Shown here one piece after another: positions 23,266 through 35,963 of a DNA stretch of 64,000 nucleotides. Below the pieces are notes generated by a model that did no database searches, was not told the DNA's origin, and worked only from the letters and a program-made list of their open reading frames with translations. Location: NCBI GenBank assembly GCA_964036155.1, contig OZ038422.1, forward strand, positions 75,291,201 to 75,355,200, written 5' to 3'. Made by a program: the position numbers and the translations under genes. The stretch is from Diploscapter coronatus. Its lineage: Eukaryota > Nematoda > Chromadorea > Rhabditida > Rhabditidae. Position 1 is the stretch's first letter; each line of letters starts with the position of its first letter.

Positions 23266-26200
23266 TGAAGATCCATCAGCCTGAAAATCGGTTTTTATTA
23301 TTTTTTTTCTGGAAAAAATCAATGTTTACCTATCGAAATACTCCCTAAAATGTTGATAAACCTCGTTTCTGAAAAGCTTGTTCGCCATCATCTCCTTGAT
23401 CAGCTGTTGCTCTGCCAACTGATCTGTCTGCGTTTCGGCGTCTTTTCTGAAAAGAAGACCGATAAGTATTGATTTTCTTCCGACAAAAATCGATATATGC
23501 CGCCTTTCTTGAAAAAAACATTCAATTTCTACAGAAAAATCGATAAATATAGATTATTTTTGAAAAAAACAACTCTTACGTTTCAACGTCGATTTTGGCA
23601 GGCTTGAGCAGCGTGGAAATGTTGTTCGCCGTGGAGAAGTCGAATGCGGCTGAGGACGAGTTGCCATTGGCGTTGCCGTTGGCGAGGCCTAGCAGAGAGC
23701 CACCAGAGCCGCTGACTGAGGCAGGACCGGGAGTGGACGAGTCAGTGTTGCCTGGACACCACGGCAGGAAGTCTTGCTGCCCCAGAGAGAAGATCGAATT
23801 GAAGTAGGGCATTTCAGAGCCGGAGAATGGGCCTGAGCTCGACTGCAGAAGGCCTCCAGAGGATGTGTCTGGAAAAATATTCTATTTTCTTGTATAGTTC
23901 ACTTTCATTTGTTCCTTAACAAGTTTTCTGCAGAAGAAGGAAGATAGGGTATCTCGCGAAGGTAACTATTATGCCTCTGCGTCTCTGCACTCCGCATTCT
24001 CTCTTATGCCCTTCGTAAATACGCGTCCCGCCCCCCTTTCAGCACGTCTTTCCAAAGACAATGAAGAGTAAAACCCACCAATGGGTGCCAATTTGGTCGG
24101 CCTCAGCGTCGGTGGCGATTCAGAGCTGGGCGGGGGCGTTAGCGAATTGATTGATGGAGTCAGGCCTCCGTTTTGTCCTGAAAATTCAATTGCTCCTTCT
24201 TTCTTCAAAACTATTTCGAAATACCCCTAGGCGGCAGTCCAGGCGGTACACCGTACAGGCCGAAGATGGAGTCGAACGGATAGTCCGTGGAGATGGAAGA
24301 GGAACGCTGCTGCGAGCCGGCAGGGGCGGGCGCTCCCCCTGAGTGCCCAGAATGGTTGTGATTGTGCGAGTTGATGTTCGAGCCGGAGCCGATCGGGGCG
24401 GGCAGCGTGGGCGACGGGGCGGCGGAACCGATGGCCGAAAACTTGCGGACCATCTTGGACGCATGCGACGCCACTGGGGGAGGCGGAGGCGATATCCTTA
24501 CGGGGGCCTGCAAAATTAGCATATTATTTGAAAGGAAAAACTACAGTAATCCAAACCTCAATAGGAGTAGGCAGAACGGCCTGACCCGTGTGTTCGTGCA
24601 TGGGATGTTTTGTGACGGGCTTGCCCTGATTCGGTCCCTCCGTCTCCAGAGGCGTCACCAGCACTGCACGCCACGCATGTTTCCTGTCCCTCTGCTGATG
24701 GTATACGGTAGCTCTGAATTTCTCATATCATGTTAATTTCCTCAACTACATATTTTATGCTAGTTTTTCCTTTTCATGCTAACTTTCTCTTTATGCAAAC
24801 TAGATTTCACAAAGCCTGCAGTGAAGGTTAGAGGAATAGTATTACATGTTTCTCTTCTTCTAGAAGACATACTATCTCTATCAGCGCATTGTAATGCAGG
24901 AGTATGCTTTAAGGGTTATGCTAATTTCTCCAATTCTATGCAATTTCAATCAAGTTCCTTGCCTGCAGACAGTGCCCTGTGCAGGTGGAGTGTCGCCCTC
25001 AGTCAGATCAGTCCAGGCGATGAACGCGCTCCCGAACTTGGGGTTGTCCATGAAGCCGAAAAAAGTTTGCTGCTGCGCTTGAATGAATTTCACCTGCAAG
25101 TTTATATTTTTCTAGGAAGAGCAACAAAATTAACGTACCACCCATTGATCATCGGTAATGAGCAGCTGTGCATTGGTCTTGCGAATGTCGTCGTCATCCC
25201 CCAGCACTTCGATGCTCAACGCACTCCACGGCACGTCCTCGAATGCGCCTGTATACAGAGCACGAATTCGCACAGAGGCAAAGGCGTGCAGGCCGCGCGA
25301 GAAACACGAAGACGGAATGTAAATACGGCCTGCAAAAAGTGATTCTTATTTTATAAATTTCTAAATGACGGTATCTGTGGTCGGGGGTGATTTGTACCAA
25401 ACTTTATGAGGGAAGTCTTTATAATTTTAGTCAATTCACTCCCAAACCAGGTCTGTGCGCTGTTCACTTTTCAGAATATGACGACCCTTTTTTATATGGT
25501 GGGGGGAATTTTCTATTTTTTTCGTTCGAAACTTGAAAATAGAACAATACAATGCTGAAAATAGTGCAACTCGGAAGGTCAGATTGCTCCTGAACTTTAT
25601 TTTTGAATTTCAAACAAGTCAGGCTGCTAGACTCTTAAATTTTCAAACCCGCAGGTGTACGAATAAACGAATAGTATGTCTTTTCGAGAGACAGAAAGAA
25701 AGCATGCTGTCTCTCGATTAGACACGCTATATCGTTCATGTAGACACGCGCAGGTGTGAAAATTTACAGGTCTGAACAAAACCAAAACACAAAGACTAAC
25801 CAATCAGATCATTCCAGAGCCAGGCAGCGCGAGAACTCGTCGAAACTCGATTCACGACCGCGGGCACTTCCAGATGCAGCTTTGACTCGTCCATATAGTC
25901 GTCTATGATTTTGTACAACTGAAAAACAAGCTTACATCTTTCCAAAACAAATACCAATCGACAAACCGTTCCAAGATCCTTCACATTTTTGATGGTCCAA
26001 TTGACTTTCCCATTTGTGTCCTGCTGCTTGGTCACGTCGTACTGCAAAAATCGGCCCAACTTCATCCAGCTCTGTCGACCCGCTGCAGGCAATCGAGCCA
26101 GGCCTGTTTGCTGAAACACAGACATTTGGAACAAAGACAACGGAATTAGATCTAAGAAGAGATTTTTGAAGTGTTCGCCTCCGATTGGGCTGATTCCTTC

Positions 26201-27473
26201 ATCATAGGGGTATATTTCCTGACACTAATCATGAATCTGAAGTCAAACGAAGTGCAATGGCGACCGTTCTGACCTTGGGAATCAAGAAAACCGCATTTAT
26301 GCAGTGAGGAAATTGCATGCGAAGTTGTTATTATAAATTTGCATAGATTATTTTCTCTACAAAATAAAGTGTTTCTCCACTATAAGGGTCTTTGGGATTT
26401 TCAAGGCCAGGAAGGCCGTCATTGCACTTTTTGACTTCCTATTCGTGATCAGCGTCACGAAATACCCTCATGGTGAAAATCAGCCTAATCGGAGGCAGAC
26501 ACTTCAGAAATATGAAAGAATATAAGGGAGAGGTTTCGCAAAAATATTTCTTCTTGTAGAAAATGTATTCATAAGAAGTTCTGTAACATTATGACATCAG
26601 TTGAGCCTAAGGCTGAGAGAAGCAAAGACAAACCGCCGAATAGACCAGACAATCGCCCTGCGAAGGATAGGAAACAATCACGCCAATCTGCAAGGGGATC
26701 ATGTGTTACCGTATCTGATTACTGCAATTCACCTGTTCAGCAGCAGCATCTGGTTGTTTCTCAGCGCCCTTCAATTGGCCATTCAGCTTGCTCGTCCCGT
26801 TCTCCTCATTCCCACCTTCAGTGATCGTTATCCCGAATGCAACATATCGACATTGATTGATATCGGGCTGACGGAAAATCTGCAATTCATTCTCTAAGTC
26901 TAAGAAATTAGCATAAATTGGCAGACCTTCAACTGACAGGACCTTCCCTGCTCTGCACCTTTCCCAAGCCAGGCCTTATTCTGCTCATTCCTAGCGCTAT
27001 ACGGAACGAATACTTTCCCAAACTTTTTCACTTCAGCATAACAAAATCTGAAAAAAACTTGTACTATTTTCAGGAGCTCTTCCAAAATTTCCTACTTTTC
27101 ACAAGTATCAGCAATTCGACCAGAACAGGAAATGAGCTCCCTCTTTTTGACCACACTGCTAGCTACGTAACGGCAATTCTCATTCTGAATATTCTGCTGC
27201 TTTTGCGCAGTGAAAATCACAATTTCATCGGCCTGGAAATTCAAATTTCAGCATTTTCAAAAATTTCCTTTAAAAAACCTGAAACTTATCCCTCAAATCG
27301 TAACAATCACTGGAAACGCAGGCGGCAATCGGGAAATACACAGCGCCGAGGCGTTCATCTTGAATATACGCAAACTTTTTGGCCATCTGAAATAAAATCT
27401 TCATTTCTAGAAGAAAATAGGCGAGAAAAACCTTATAGATTTTGCCTTCCCCCAGAGAACGTGTCATTGCCAT
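23266..27473 (-). CDS. Unrecognised protein with tandem N-terminal domain and Pro/Ser-rich tail
   Basis: Starts at ATG 27473 (MAMTRSLGEGKIYK). Exons 27279-27386, 27096-27232 and later ones carry two copies of one module. Copy one has KFAYIQDERLGAVYFPI and ends NENCRYVASSVV; copy two has KFCYAEVKKFGKVFVPY and ends INQCRYVAFGI. The spacing suggests a small beta-barrel such as an OB or cold-shock fold, but I do not recognise a named family. The middle contains ARLPAAGRQSWMKLGRFLQY and AFIAWTDLTEG. The last third is Pro/Ser/Asn/His-rich (PPPPPVASHASKM, NINSHNHNHSGHSGG) and ends in a helix (EQQLIKEMMANKLFRNEVY) before a TGA at 23266-23268. A nucleic-acid or scaffold role is only a guess. It lies 335 bases downstream of UTP3 on the same strand. 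Confidence 0.7.
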
Positions 27474-27807
27474 TGTGAGTTGATTGGGAGTTTGTACAGG
27501 AAATGGAGATGAAGTTGATTGGTAGTCGCGGAGTCAGCTGCCACGCAAGAACTGCCCCACAAACGCAACGCAACTAATACGAAATTCTTGTTGAAACAAT
27601 GATCGTCAAGATCTGAAACGAGTAACCCATCATTAAAGCAAATTAGAGGGAATTCAGAGAGAGAGATAACCTTCTGCGAGGTTCGGTTCTTCAAACCGAT
27701 AATAAATAAGACAGAGAAAATGTACAGAGAAAACGTATAAATTTATAACGGAAAACAACAACGATGTTAAGTGTTCAACAAGAAATGAGTAACAAGTTTG
27801 TCTAGAA
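27474..27807 (-). promoter_or_regulatory. Short spacer between UTP3 and the downstream gene, possible operon gap
   Basis: Only about 335 bases separate the UTP3 stop from the next ATG on the same strand. A TTTCAG-type acceptor (minus strand, near 27614) could take a spliced leader. No clean AATAAA was seen between them. The operon is therefore possible but weakly supported. Confidence 0.35.
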
Positions 27808-30220
27808 TTAGGCGATGAGTTTTGTGGACTTGATGGTGGAGATCCTGATGCCCTTGGCTTCTCCGCTGTATTTGTCGATTTCCCTGCGAATCGGAGCGAT
27901 TTGAGATTTGACTCTCTTCTCGATGGCTTTGACGCGAGCGCGGTTTCGTGTCTGAAATGGAGAATTTCAAATTCATCTGTTCTTTTCATAAAAATCTCAC
28001 CTTTGCAATTCGTCCCTTTTTCTGCTTCACAGCTTTTGCCTTGTTGGCCACAATTGCATCTGTCGCTTTTCGCTTTCCATCCCCAGCTGCCGCAAGTTCA
28101 TGTTCAGCCAGTTCTTCTTCCTGCTCGTTTGCTCCTTTTAGAACCGCCACTTTGCTCTTCTTCTTCTTCTTTCCAGTCTGAATTGGTGAATTAGCGAACC
28201 GTAATTAAAGTCGCGAAATCGATAGGTAAAGGCAGGTAGTGCTCCCTATTAGGCATAAAGGCTTGCGGCAATCTCGTTAACAGCTCAGTTAACACCACAT
28301 TCATATTTGATTAGATATTAGATGCATTAGCCGGTGCTCCGTTGAGCGAGAAATAGGAAAACAGATGAGATTTTCAATCAACAAGTTTCCTTACCCTGTC
28401 TACTTTCATCTTCTCTGCCTTTGCTCTTTCCAATTCGCAGATCTTCCCGAACTGCTCACTGCCAGCCTGCTCTGCCTTGACGATCTCATTGATTTCATCC
28501 GAATTTTCGCCCAGATATTTGTCGACTTCGTCCACCTTCTGAAACAAGTCGAATTTCGTAAAGAAAATTATGAAACTGGTGAAAAATGAAGGAGAGTTTC
28601 ATAGCAACTGAAGACAATAATTAAAATAAGAGTGGCTGATTTCGATTTCTCGAAGCACCTTTGCCCGTCTTCTGTCTCGGCCACTTTGCACCTGCTCATT
28701 TGCCTGATCACGAGAATTTCACTCCTCCCAAAATCACAAAATTGTAATTTGTCTATTTCGAGCTGCTCTGCCCAGCAACTAATTGCCGAGAGAAAGAACT
28801 CGCGAAATTACAGACCTCGAGTAAAAGATAATTGCCATTTACAGGGAAGGAGACGAGGGTAGTGCATGTCACAGGAAACTTGCACAATTCAAGAATTAAT
28901 GAAATGAAGAATTGAAAAATAAATCGCAAACTGACGATTTTGAAGAGTTTGACGGTGTCCAACACGGGGTGCGCATCGATCTCTTCATCAGAAACTTTCT
29001 TCTCCGCGAAACTGTCAGACTTGAGCTTCAGATAGAAAACCACGTTCATCAAATACCTGAAATCAAGAAAATGACAAAATTAAAAGATAGAAAAAAAAAC
29101 CCTACGTGGTGTATATTTCATAGCAATTCATGAATTCTTCTTTCAGCGGAGATCCTTCTGGAAGACGTTTGGCGACAGGCAGCAGGGGCTCCACAGCGGC
29201 TTTGAAAATCTCCATCTTCTGGGCCAAGGTTTCCATGAGTCGCTTCAATTTCCTGTTGCTTCTCATCACGTTGCCGAGGCTGAACTCGTCCTGTGCCAAT
29301 TCTTCCTGAAAATATTCAAAGTTCCAAGGGTTTCATGAAAAGTCATACTTGTTCCTCGAGAATCTGCTCCTCATCATCGTCACTCTCAGGCAGAACGATG
29401 CCCTGAATGATGGCGTCTAGTTTCTTCTGCCTGTCGACTGCATCCTCCTCTTCGATTTGCGCGTCTTCCAGCTCCTTCTCTTCCATTCCTCCATAATCCT
29501 CGTCTACATAGCTGAAATTTGAAAAATAGTTCATTTTTTCCATTTTCACTTTTCTTTTTCTAACAATTTTTTGAAAAAATATGGTGAATAGTAGAAAAGT
29601 AAATTTTCTCTTGAAATGCCTTAATTTCCCTACTCTGCTCCGTAAAGTCCCTTCCTTTCCCGGCCCCACTGGTTCGCACTGATTCCGTCGTCGTCTGCAT
29701 CACTGTCGAAGCCTTCCGCATCTGAATCGCCGTCACTCGACTCCTCTTCGTCGCCCTCCACATTCAGAATCTCCACTGCTTCAACTTCCTGAAAAAAAAA
29801 AATGTGCAATAAAGTGGAATTTCTTCCGATTTGCTACAGCAAAAATCCATTTTTGGGGTGCTATTTTTGTTCACAGCTCGGAATTAGCTCGAGCTTAGAC
29901 TCTATTTTTCCACGCTATCTTCCACCCCACGCTAAGCTTGAACTGCAAGCAAAAATACCACCACTGCAAAAATTAGTAATAAGTCGAAACAGGATTCCAA
30001 CTTTTTTTCTCCCGTAGTCCGAGTCAGAAACTGTTCGATCAGCCACATGGAAGGCGTCTATTTCATCGCGAAGCAGTTCGTCGTCAGTCGAGTCCTCGCC
30101 TCTATTCCTGAATATGCCATCAATTCATCTTTGCCTTGCTGAGGAATGGCTTGTGACTTTCAAGGTTACCAGCCGAATGGCTTACTTGGCACGGGCCCTG
30201 CTGCTGCGCGTTCGCGGCAT
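27808..30220 (-). CDS. UTP3: UTP3/SAS10, small-subunit processome protein
   Basis: Nucleolar factor of the 18S rRNA processing complex (known for the family). ATG 30220 begins MPRTRSSRARAK, then exon 2 reads NRGEDSTDDELLRDEIDAF. A long acidic stretch (GDEEESSDGDSDAEGFDSD) precedes GISANQWGRERKGLYG, the family's WG-x-Y signature. The Sas10/Utp3 middle domain has LMETLAQKMEIFKAAVEPL and YLMNVVFYLKLKSDSF followed by DAHPVLDTVKLFK. The C-terminal Sas10 region reads TRNRARVKAIEKRVKSQIAP and YSGEAKGIRISTIKS, stopping at 27808-27810. Order and length agree with a complete protein of roughly 450 residues. About eight exons. Confidence 0.88.
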
Positions 30221-31525
30221 TTCTGTGGGTCAGGCAGGGGTCGAGTCGATGAGGCCAGACTGCTTGGCTGTGGGTTGGAAGGCGTAGGGCACGCGGACGA
30301 CAGAACCTGAAACACAACATGGAAAGGGCGAAACAGAAACAGAAACAGCGCGCGCATGTTAGAGGGAGACACGACAGGGACGGACAGGGGATGAGATAAA
30401 GAAAGGCAGTCAAGTCAGAGGGATGGAAATGGAAATGCGAGGGAAAGGAATTGGATAAGAAAGGCGAAGGGGGAGGGAAAGACTGTTAGAAGACGAAAAG
30501 CAGAAAGGCAGAAACACAGAAACAGTGGGGGGCAGATTTAACGATGGGCAGACGAAATAAGCAAGGAGAGGGGAAAAAGGGGATGTGGGATTATCAGCCC
30601 GCGCGATGCCCAGCCTAATCAATTCGATCAGCCATCGCAGCCGATCCGGTAAACTGAAACTGGAATGACAAAAACCGGAAAATGGGCAAACGCTGTGGGC
30701 GAAGAAAGGCAAAAGAAGTAAGCAGCGAGAAGGCGCTTCACTTATCGCTGCATCCATTTACGCACTGCGTTTACAAGCGCTCTCTGTGGTTTTTTCGTAG
30801 GTCCATTTTTCCCCTCACACATACACTGAGAGAGCAGTTGCAACGTTCTCGCTCGATTTGAGAGACTTCGATAAAATCTTTCAACCGGAAATCGATTTTA
30901 TCTAAACAGGTAAGAGGTAAATTATTGATTTGTCGACTAGGCTTTTCACTTCTTTCAGTAAATAAGTGGAATTTACTCATTCATGTGATCATTTCATCAT
31001 TATATTGCACCTGTCTCGGTCTGAATAACCAATGGTTTACATTTTCGTAAATAGATAAAACTTTTATTATTTGATTGGAGATGTGGGAAACTTGTGCATA
31101 TATTTGTAACCCGTATATTGAATGATATCAGAGGAAGAAAGAGATGACAGCGTTTGCGAGGAAAGGGAAAGAAAGGAGGAGGGCAATCTTTGCTGTGAAT
31201 GGTGTATGGAGAGAGTGATAAGCGATGCGAGAGATGATAATATTGAAAAGGCAGAGAGCACGTGGTTTTGATTGTCCAATGCCGAATGTGATCACATTAA
31301 TCAGAGCAGCTTCTTTGTTTAGATCAACCATTCGTCATTCGTACAAGTTTTTTCTCACTTTTAAATTAGGGTAAGCTAGAATAGGCGTAGCAATTCAAAT
31401 ACCCTATTCGATGAGCTGATTTCTCAGAAACAATATGACTCCTATCCAACCCTATCCCTAAATCCTATACCAAAAACCTTGAGGATATCACAATTGATGA
31501 ATGAGATGATCTGTTCAAAAACCCA
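30221..31525. other. Intergenic spacer, 1.3 kb
   Basis: Contains the promoter of UTP3 and the 3' end of the carbonic anhydrase-like gene. Between 30300 and 30760 the plus strand is strongly purine-rich, which leaves long minus-strand frames without protein character. No RNA gene or repeat was recognised. Confidence 0.4.
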
Positions 31526-34158
31526 TCAAAGTGAATCAATAGCCAGATGATTGGAATGGAAGGCCGCTTCAGCTTCTTCTGCAATGCTCAAAGCATGTCG
31601 CTTGGCTATTGAATTGTTTCCATAATTGTGCCTGGCCGGATTGGCCCTGTAGCCCAAATCCGTGAATACGTGTGAAGTACAACTTCCTCCCTGCAATATC
31701 TTCAACTCTTTCTATGGGAAATGCTCGAATACCTTATTTGCAATGTTGATATTCGTCCTAAGAAGTCTTCCATTCAGGGCTCTTAGAGGCCTGTAGGTCG
31801 GCCACATCGGTGCAGCTTCTGCTTGCTTCGTTTCACTCTTTTGAAGTTCATTCCAGATGGATAACTGAAAGAGCTACGATCACTTTTGCTTTCTTGACAA
31901 ATAACTTACATCTTCGTGGGTGATGTAGAGAGGATTATTGATAATGACCCAGGTGACGACTTCTTCACAACCAGGATATGTCAAACTGCCTTCGTAAGTC
32001 ACGTAGTGTGCAGTTCTTGGAATCAACGATAAAGGATGGACTTGTTTAATCGTTGTATTCTGTCCTTTGTGCGTTACACTTTGACTTGCTACCGTCAACC
32101 TTCTCAGTTCTGTTTGGGTCTTCTTACCGACCTACAAAATATCATGAAAACTGCATTTATTCATGAGGATCACCTCTACGAGGACAGATATCGCCAAGAT
32201 TCCTCTGGGATTTTTTCTAGCGTCAGTCCAATTGTGATACAGCTCGCTATTGTAAGCGAACAATTGAATCTAAAAATATGCTCTGATAAGAAGAGTTTTT
32301 TCCTCCTTACTTCAGCGGGAAATCTGACTCGATCTACAGTATGTTCTGATCCTTTCTCTCCTCCAGCTTTGCCGAAATGAATGATTATCTGATGGAGCTT
32401 GTAATTGTATGGTGATGCAGGTCCTCCAGTAATGTTGACTGATTCTTTAGATGTATCGATTACGGTAGCGATCGGTAACTGTCCTGTATTCTCCAGATTC
32501 AGATCTACCTGAAAACATGCGCTCATTTTGAAAGTGATGATTACTTTAGCTTCTCACCCTGTGGTCGGATATCTGAATGGGCAATAGATGAGGATCGTAG
32601 AGAATGTGCGAAGGGTCGAGATTGATGGGCGATTGCAGATGACCGATTGTACACATGCGCCAGTCCCTGTGCACGAGACCCCAGAAGTCCGGGCCTAAGA
32701 CACAAGGATAAACGCAGGCCGTCATTAGCCAGGACAACATCCTTTTTGGCAAGCAGATGAATGAAGCCGTGCTTACTTATCCTGTACCGAGTGGATTTTT
32801 ACACACAAAATCTGAAGTTTCAATATGAAGCCCAGCTTTCTGAAGACAGTTGCTAAGAGAATATCGTTAAAGATGCAAGAAAGCCCAATTGAATAGAACT
32901 TGGAAATCGATTAGTTGAACTTCTATTTTTGTACCTCTCGTACAAAACTACTGAATACAATTTGTGAATTGACATTCTCACGCCTAGAGAAATGAGGTTA
33001 TTGCAACAAATTCTCATAACAGAAGTTGGAAAATGGCTTGGATAAATCGAGGTAAATAAGAAAATAATTGAATCTGCCTCGAGACTGAAGGACTAAACTG
33101 AGTGGATAAGTGTGCAGAGGCTGAAGGAGTAAGTTAGATACTTTGAAGCTAAACGGAGCGATTAGAGGAGGGAAGAGGAGAGAAAAGCTTGGAAATCGGA
33201 AGCGAGGAGTGGGACGGGAAGGGGAGAGAAGGAAGGAGGGAAGGAAGAGGATGTGCAATATTCATGAAGGTTGGACGGAGGACTGAATCCTAAGTGTGAA
33301 TCTTTCAGGTCCACAGCAGTCCTAAATTGGGCAGGCTGATTTTGGAAGGACATCCATGTTTGCATGCATTTATACGACAGAACACGTAGAATGAATTATG
33401 GATGAATGAGAAGAGATCAAAATAGAGTGAAAAGCCCGTACACACAAAAAACATGAATGAAATAAAGAAAGATAGAGTATGGAGAAAGTTTCGAGTTAGA
33501 ATAATCCTCAACACAATTTGCACAAACTTACTCTCGTCCTCCTACTCTAGGCTAATTCGATATAAACAGGGATGGGCAAATGGCTTTTGGACTTCGTAAT
33601 CGAAATACGCAAATTCGAGACTCATGCAAAAAATCGTAAAACTTATTTGTTTTCGAGAAAAATAACTGCTTTTGTTAGAGCAATCTTGAAAATCTAGTTA
33701 GCTGAAGAAGAAGAAATTCTCAACAAAATGGATGAAGAAAACTGAAGTGGAGGGAAATATGGAAACTCAGAGTGAGTGTGAGAATATGGTAATGATGCAA
33801 ATGATGCAGAATGCATGTGAGAGAGTGAATTTGTGAAATTCCATAGAAAACTTAAATCTGACTGTTCACAACTAGGAGAATCCAGGCAAAAGCTGACTGC
33901 TAGATTCGAGTTGAAAGTGCGCAGATAAGGAAATCGAATGAGTGGGATTTCAAAGGGATAAATAGGATATCCAGAAAAGGGGCCCTTAGGAAAAGTTACT
34001 CGGTACAGGATAAGTCCGGGTTTTTCTCCGCCTAATTTCTGACCTCCAAATAAGTCGATGTCAAACGTCCATGGATATTCGGGTCCTTTAGCCATCATTA
34101 AAAGAACGTCTAATATCGTCCATATATAGAGTCGCAGTGCAAATGAAGGGCTAGGCAT
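31526..34158 (-). CDS. Secreted carbonic anhydrase-related protein (CARP X/XI type), catalytically dead
   Basis: Exon 1 (34044-34158, ATG 34158) encodes a signal peptide (LRLYIWTILDVLLMMAKG) and EYPWTFDIDLFG. After a 1.35-kb intron it joins exon 2 (32558-32694) in frame to read GGPDFWGLVHRDWRMC. The alpha-CA fold continues with QSPINLDPSHILYDP, VNITGGPASPYNYKL, YEGSLTYPGCEEVVTWVI and LRALNGRLLRTNINI, stopping at 31526-31528. Two zinc histidines are lost: the QFHFHWG position reads QIIIHFG and the ELHLVHW position reads EIQLFAY. This matches human CA10/CA11, which bind neurexins rather than hydrate CO2. C. elegans has similar genes (cah-1, cah-2). A TTTTCAG acceptor 4 bases before the ATG suggests a spliced leader. 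ATG 32752 also opens this frame but would lack the conserved head. Confidence 0.9.
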
Positions 34159-35963
34159 TTTCCTGAAAATCGAATATTTGTAAAATCTCGGGATCTCTCA
34201 AATCCGTATGAGATTTAGATTCCTCGAGTAGAAGAAGAAGAAGAAGGAGTTTGGGGATTTGATGAGAATGAAAATGAAAGGGGAAAGACGAGCAGTGAAG
34301 AGACAAAAATGAGAAGAAATGAAAATGCTAAAGAGCAAAGGGGAGAGAAGCAATGGGGAAAAGCTGAGGAGAAGCTAGGGACCTCACCCCCCTTGGCCTG
34401 AACCATCAAAGTAATCCTTTTCATTCCACATGAGAACACTCAAATAAGGAGAGAGCCTCATTCTCTTATAGACAGGAAATAGAATGATAAGTGAATAGGC
34501 CAAAGAGATGCAGAGAAAGAGTTATTATGATTATGCAAAGGCATGCGATATATACAGCACAGGTGCTTGTCGTCCATGCAGCTGCTAACACCTTTTATGG
34601 AATGAGGGGGAATACAAATAATCGAGATCGAGACAAGTTCATGACCGGAAATGAGCATTTGGCACGAGGGAATGTGGCAAAAACAAGATGATTTTGGACC
34701 CAGAACTTTGAAGAAATGAAAATGGATACAGGAAATCGAGCCGATTGGAGGTGGTAACACGAGAAATTGTGGGAATCGAATGCAGAAAAAGAAGAGGCTG
34801 GAGAGGAAACAGGAAATGGCCAGAGCTCTGTGGATGGAGGGAAAGGGCAGAAGCTGTGATAGATAATCAGATTGCATATATCCACACATACACACACATA
34901 GAGTAGAGAGAAATTCCATAAATGGTAATGGACATGTCTCACTCGTAATGCAGAGGGGAAGGAAGACAAGAGTGTCACAAAGATTAGACAAACGGTTAGC
35001 AGCAGTGAAAAATGGCCTGGATACGTAGAATGAAAGGCAGAAGCTGAAATATATAAAGTTAAAGTAGAGAATGGAGAATTGAAATGTGGAAATGAGCCAT
35101 ACGAAATTCGAGGAACAAAAGAGGAAAAGCTGCCAGATGAAGGGGGATAAATGGAGATTGGGGATATGCAATGCATGAAGCTGTCGGCCAAAGGACCACA
35201 CCCTGTCAAATGCATTCGACCTGATGGCCATGGGTCGAAATGCTCTTCCTGCACAATATGATGAATTTACCACAATACGAAATGATAAAAGCATCATTTT
35301 TCTCAAAAAGTGCGCGCGTACACTATTTTTCTGCGGGTCGAGTTGTGAGAAGTACGCTAGAAAGCGCAAGTAGGTTTATGAAAACGAACTTTCACAATAT
35401 TTCTCCCTTTAAAATTGTATATTTTTAAGTAGCTAAGATTTTTGGCAAGAATCAATAGAATAAAATAAAAGATTTTGAACGAATAAATAATCACTTTCTA
35501 CACCCTCATATGAACACATTTTGTAATACAACAGCTTTGCGGCGTTGAACATTTTGCACTGATTGTTTGACACAGGACCGTTTCAGAAGGCTTATCGTCT
35601 CTATTTGGTTTGAGTTTCTAATGACATACGACTATTGAAGGGTACTTGCTTCCCATGTCTGGGGTTCCTTAGCTGCCACTTTTTGTTACAAGCCGTGCAT
35701 TTGCAGAGGACGCAGCTTGCGCTCTCTAATTCTACTTTTTTCTCCGAAACAACATCATTCTTTTTTTAATTGGCTAATTTGCCTAATTACCCTTGCTAAT
35801 TGCGCGTCAGATTCTTATGGTTCTTGCGTGTGTCGCTTCTAGATTCGTGTTGCGAAATCCTGTTAGCCGTTAGTCGTTTACCGCGTTGCAGCCGAGCTTC
35901 AGAGAGTGAAGATTGATTTTTGAATTTTGTCATTTTTCTCGAGAAACTATTGGATTTTCAGAG
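34159..35963. promoter_or_regulatory. Divergent intergenic region between CARP gene and TMEM199 gene
   Basis: The 1.8 kb between two genes pointing away from each other must contain both promoters. From about 34220 to 35260 the plus strand is purine-rich, leaving a 303-codon minus-strand open frame that I reject as coding. A TTTTCAG acceptor ends at 35961, two bases before the TMEM199 ATG, and is a likely spliced-leader or 5' UTR intron site. A similar acceptor sits at 34163 for the CARP gene. Confidence 0.5.

Noticed and set aside
25685..25716. 10-bp hairpin CGAGAGACAG / CTGTCTCTCG
   Set aside because: Too short to separate from chance in an intron, with no flanking duplication.
32558..32752. 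ATG 32752 as the start of the CARP gene
   Set aside because: The stretch before the AG at 32695 is intronic; joining exon 34044-34158 gives a perfect in-frame GGPDFWGLV junction and a better signal peptide.
34458..35369. 303-codon minus-strand open frame
   Set aside because: It lies in a purine-rich (plus-strand) spacer, overlaps a 219-codon frame in another phase, and is Phe/Leu/Ser/Cys-rich with no domain or splice signals; the base bias explains the lack of stops.
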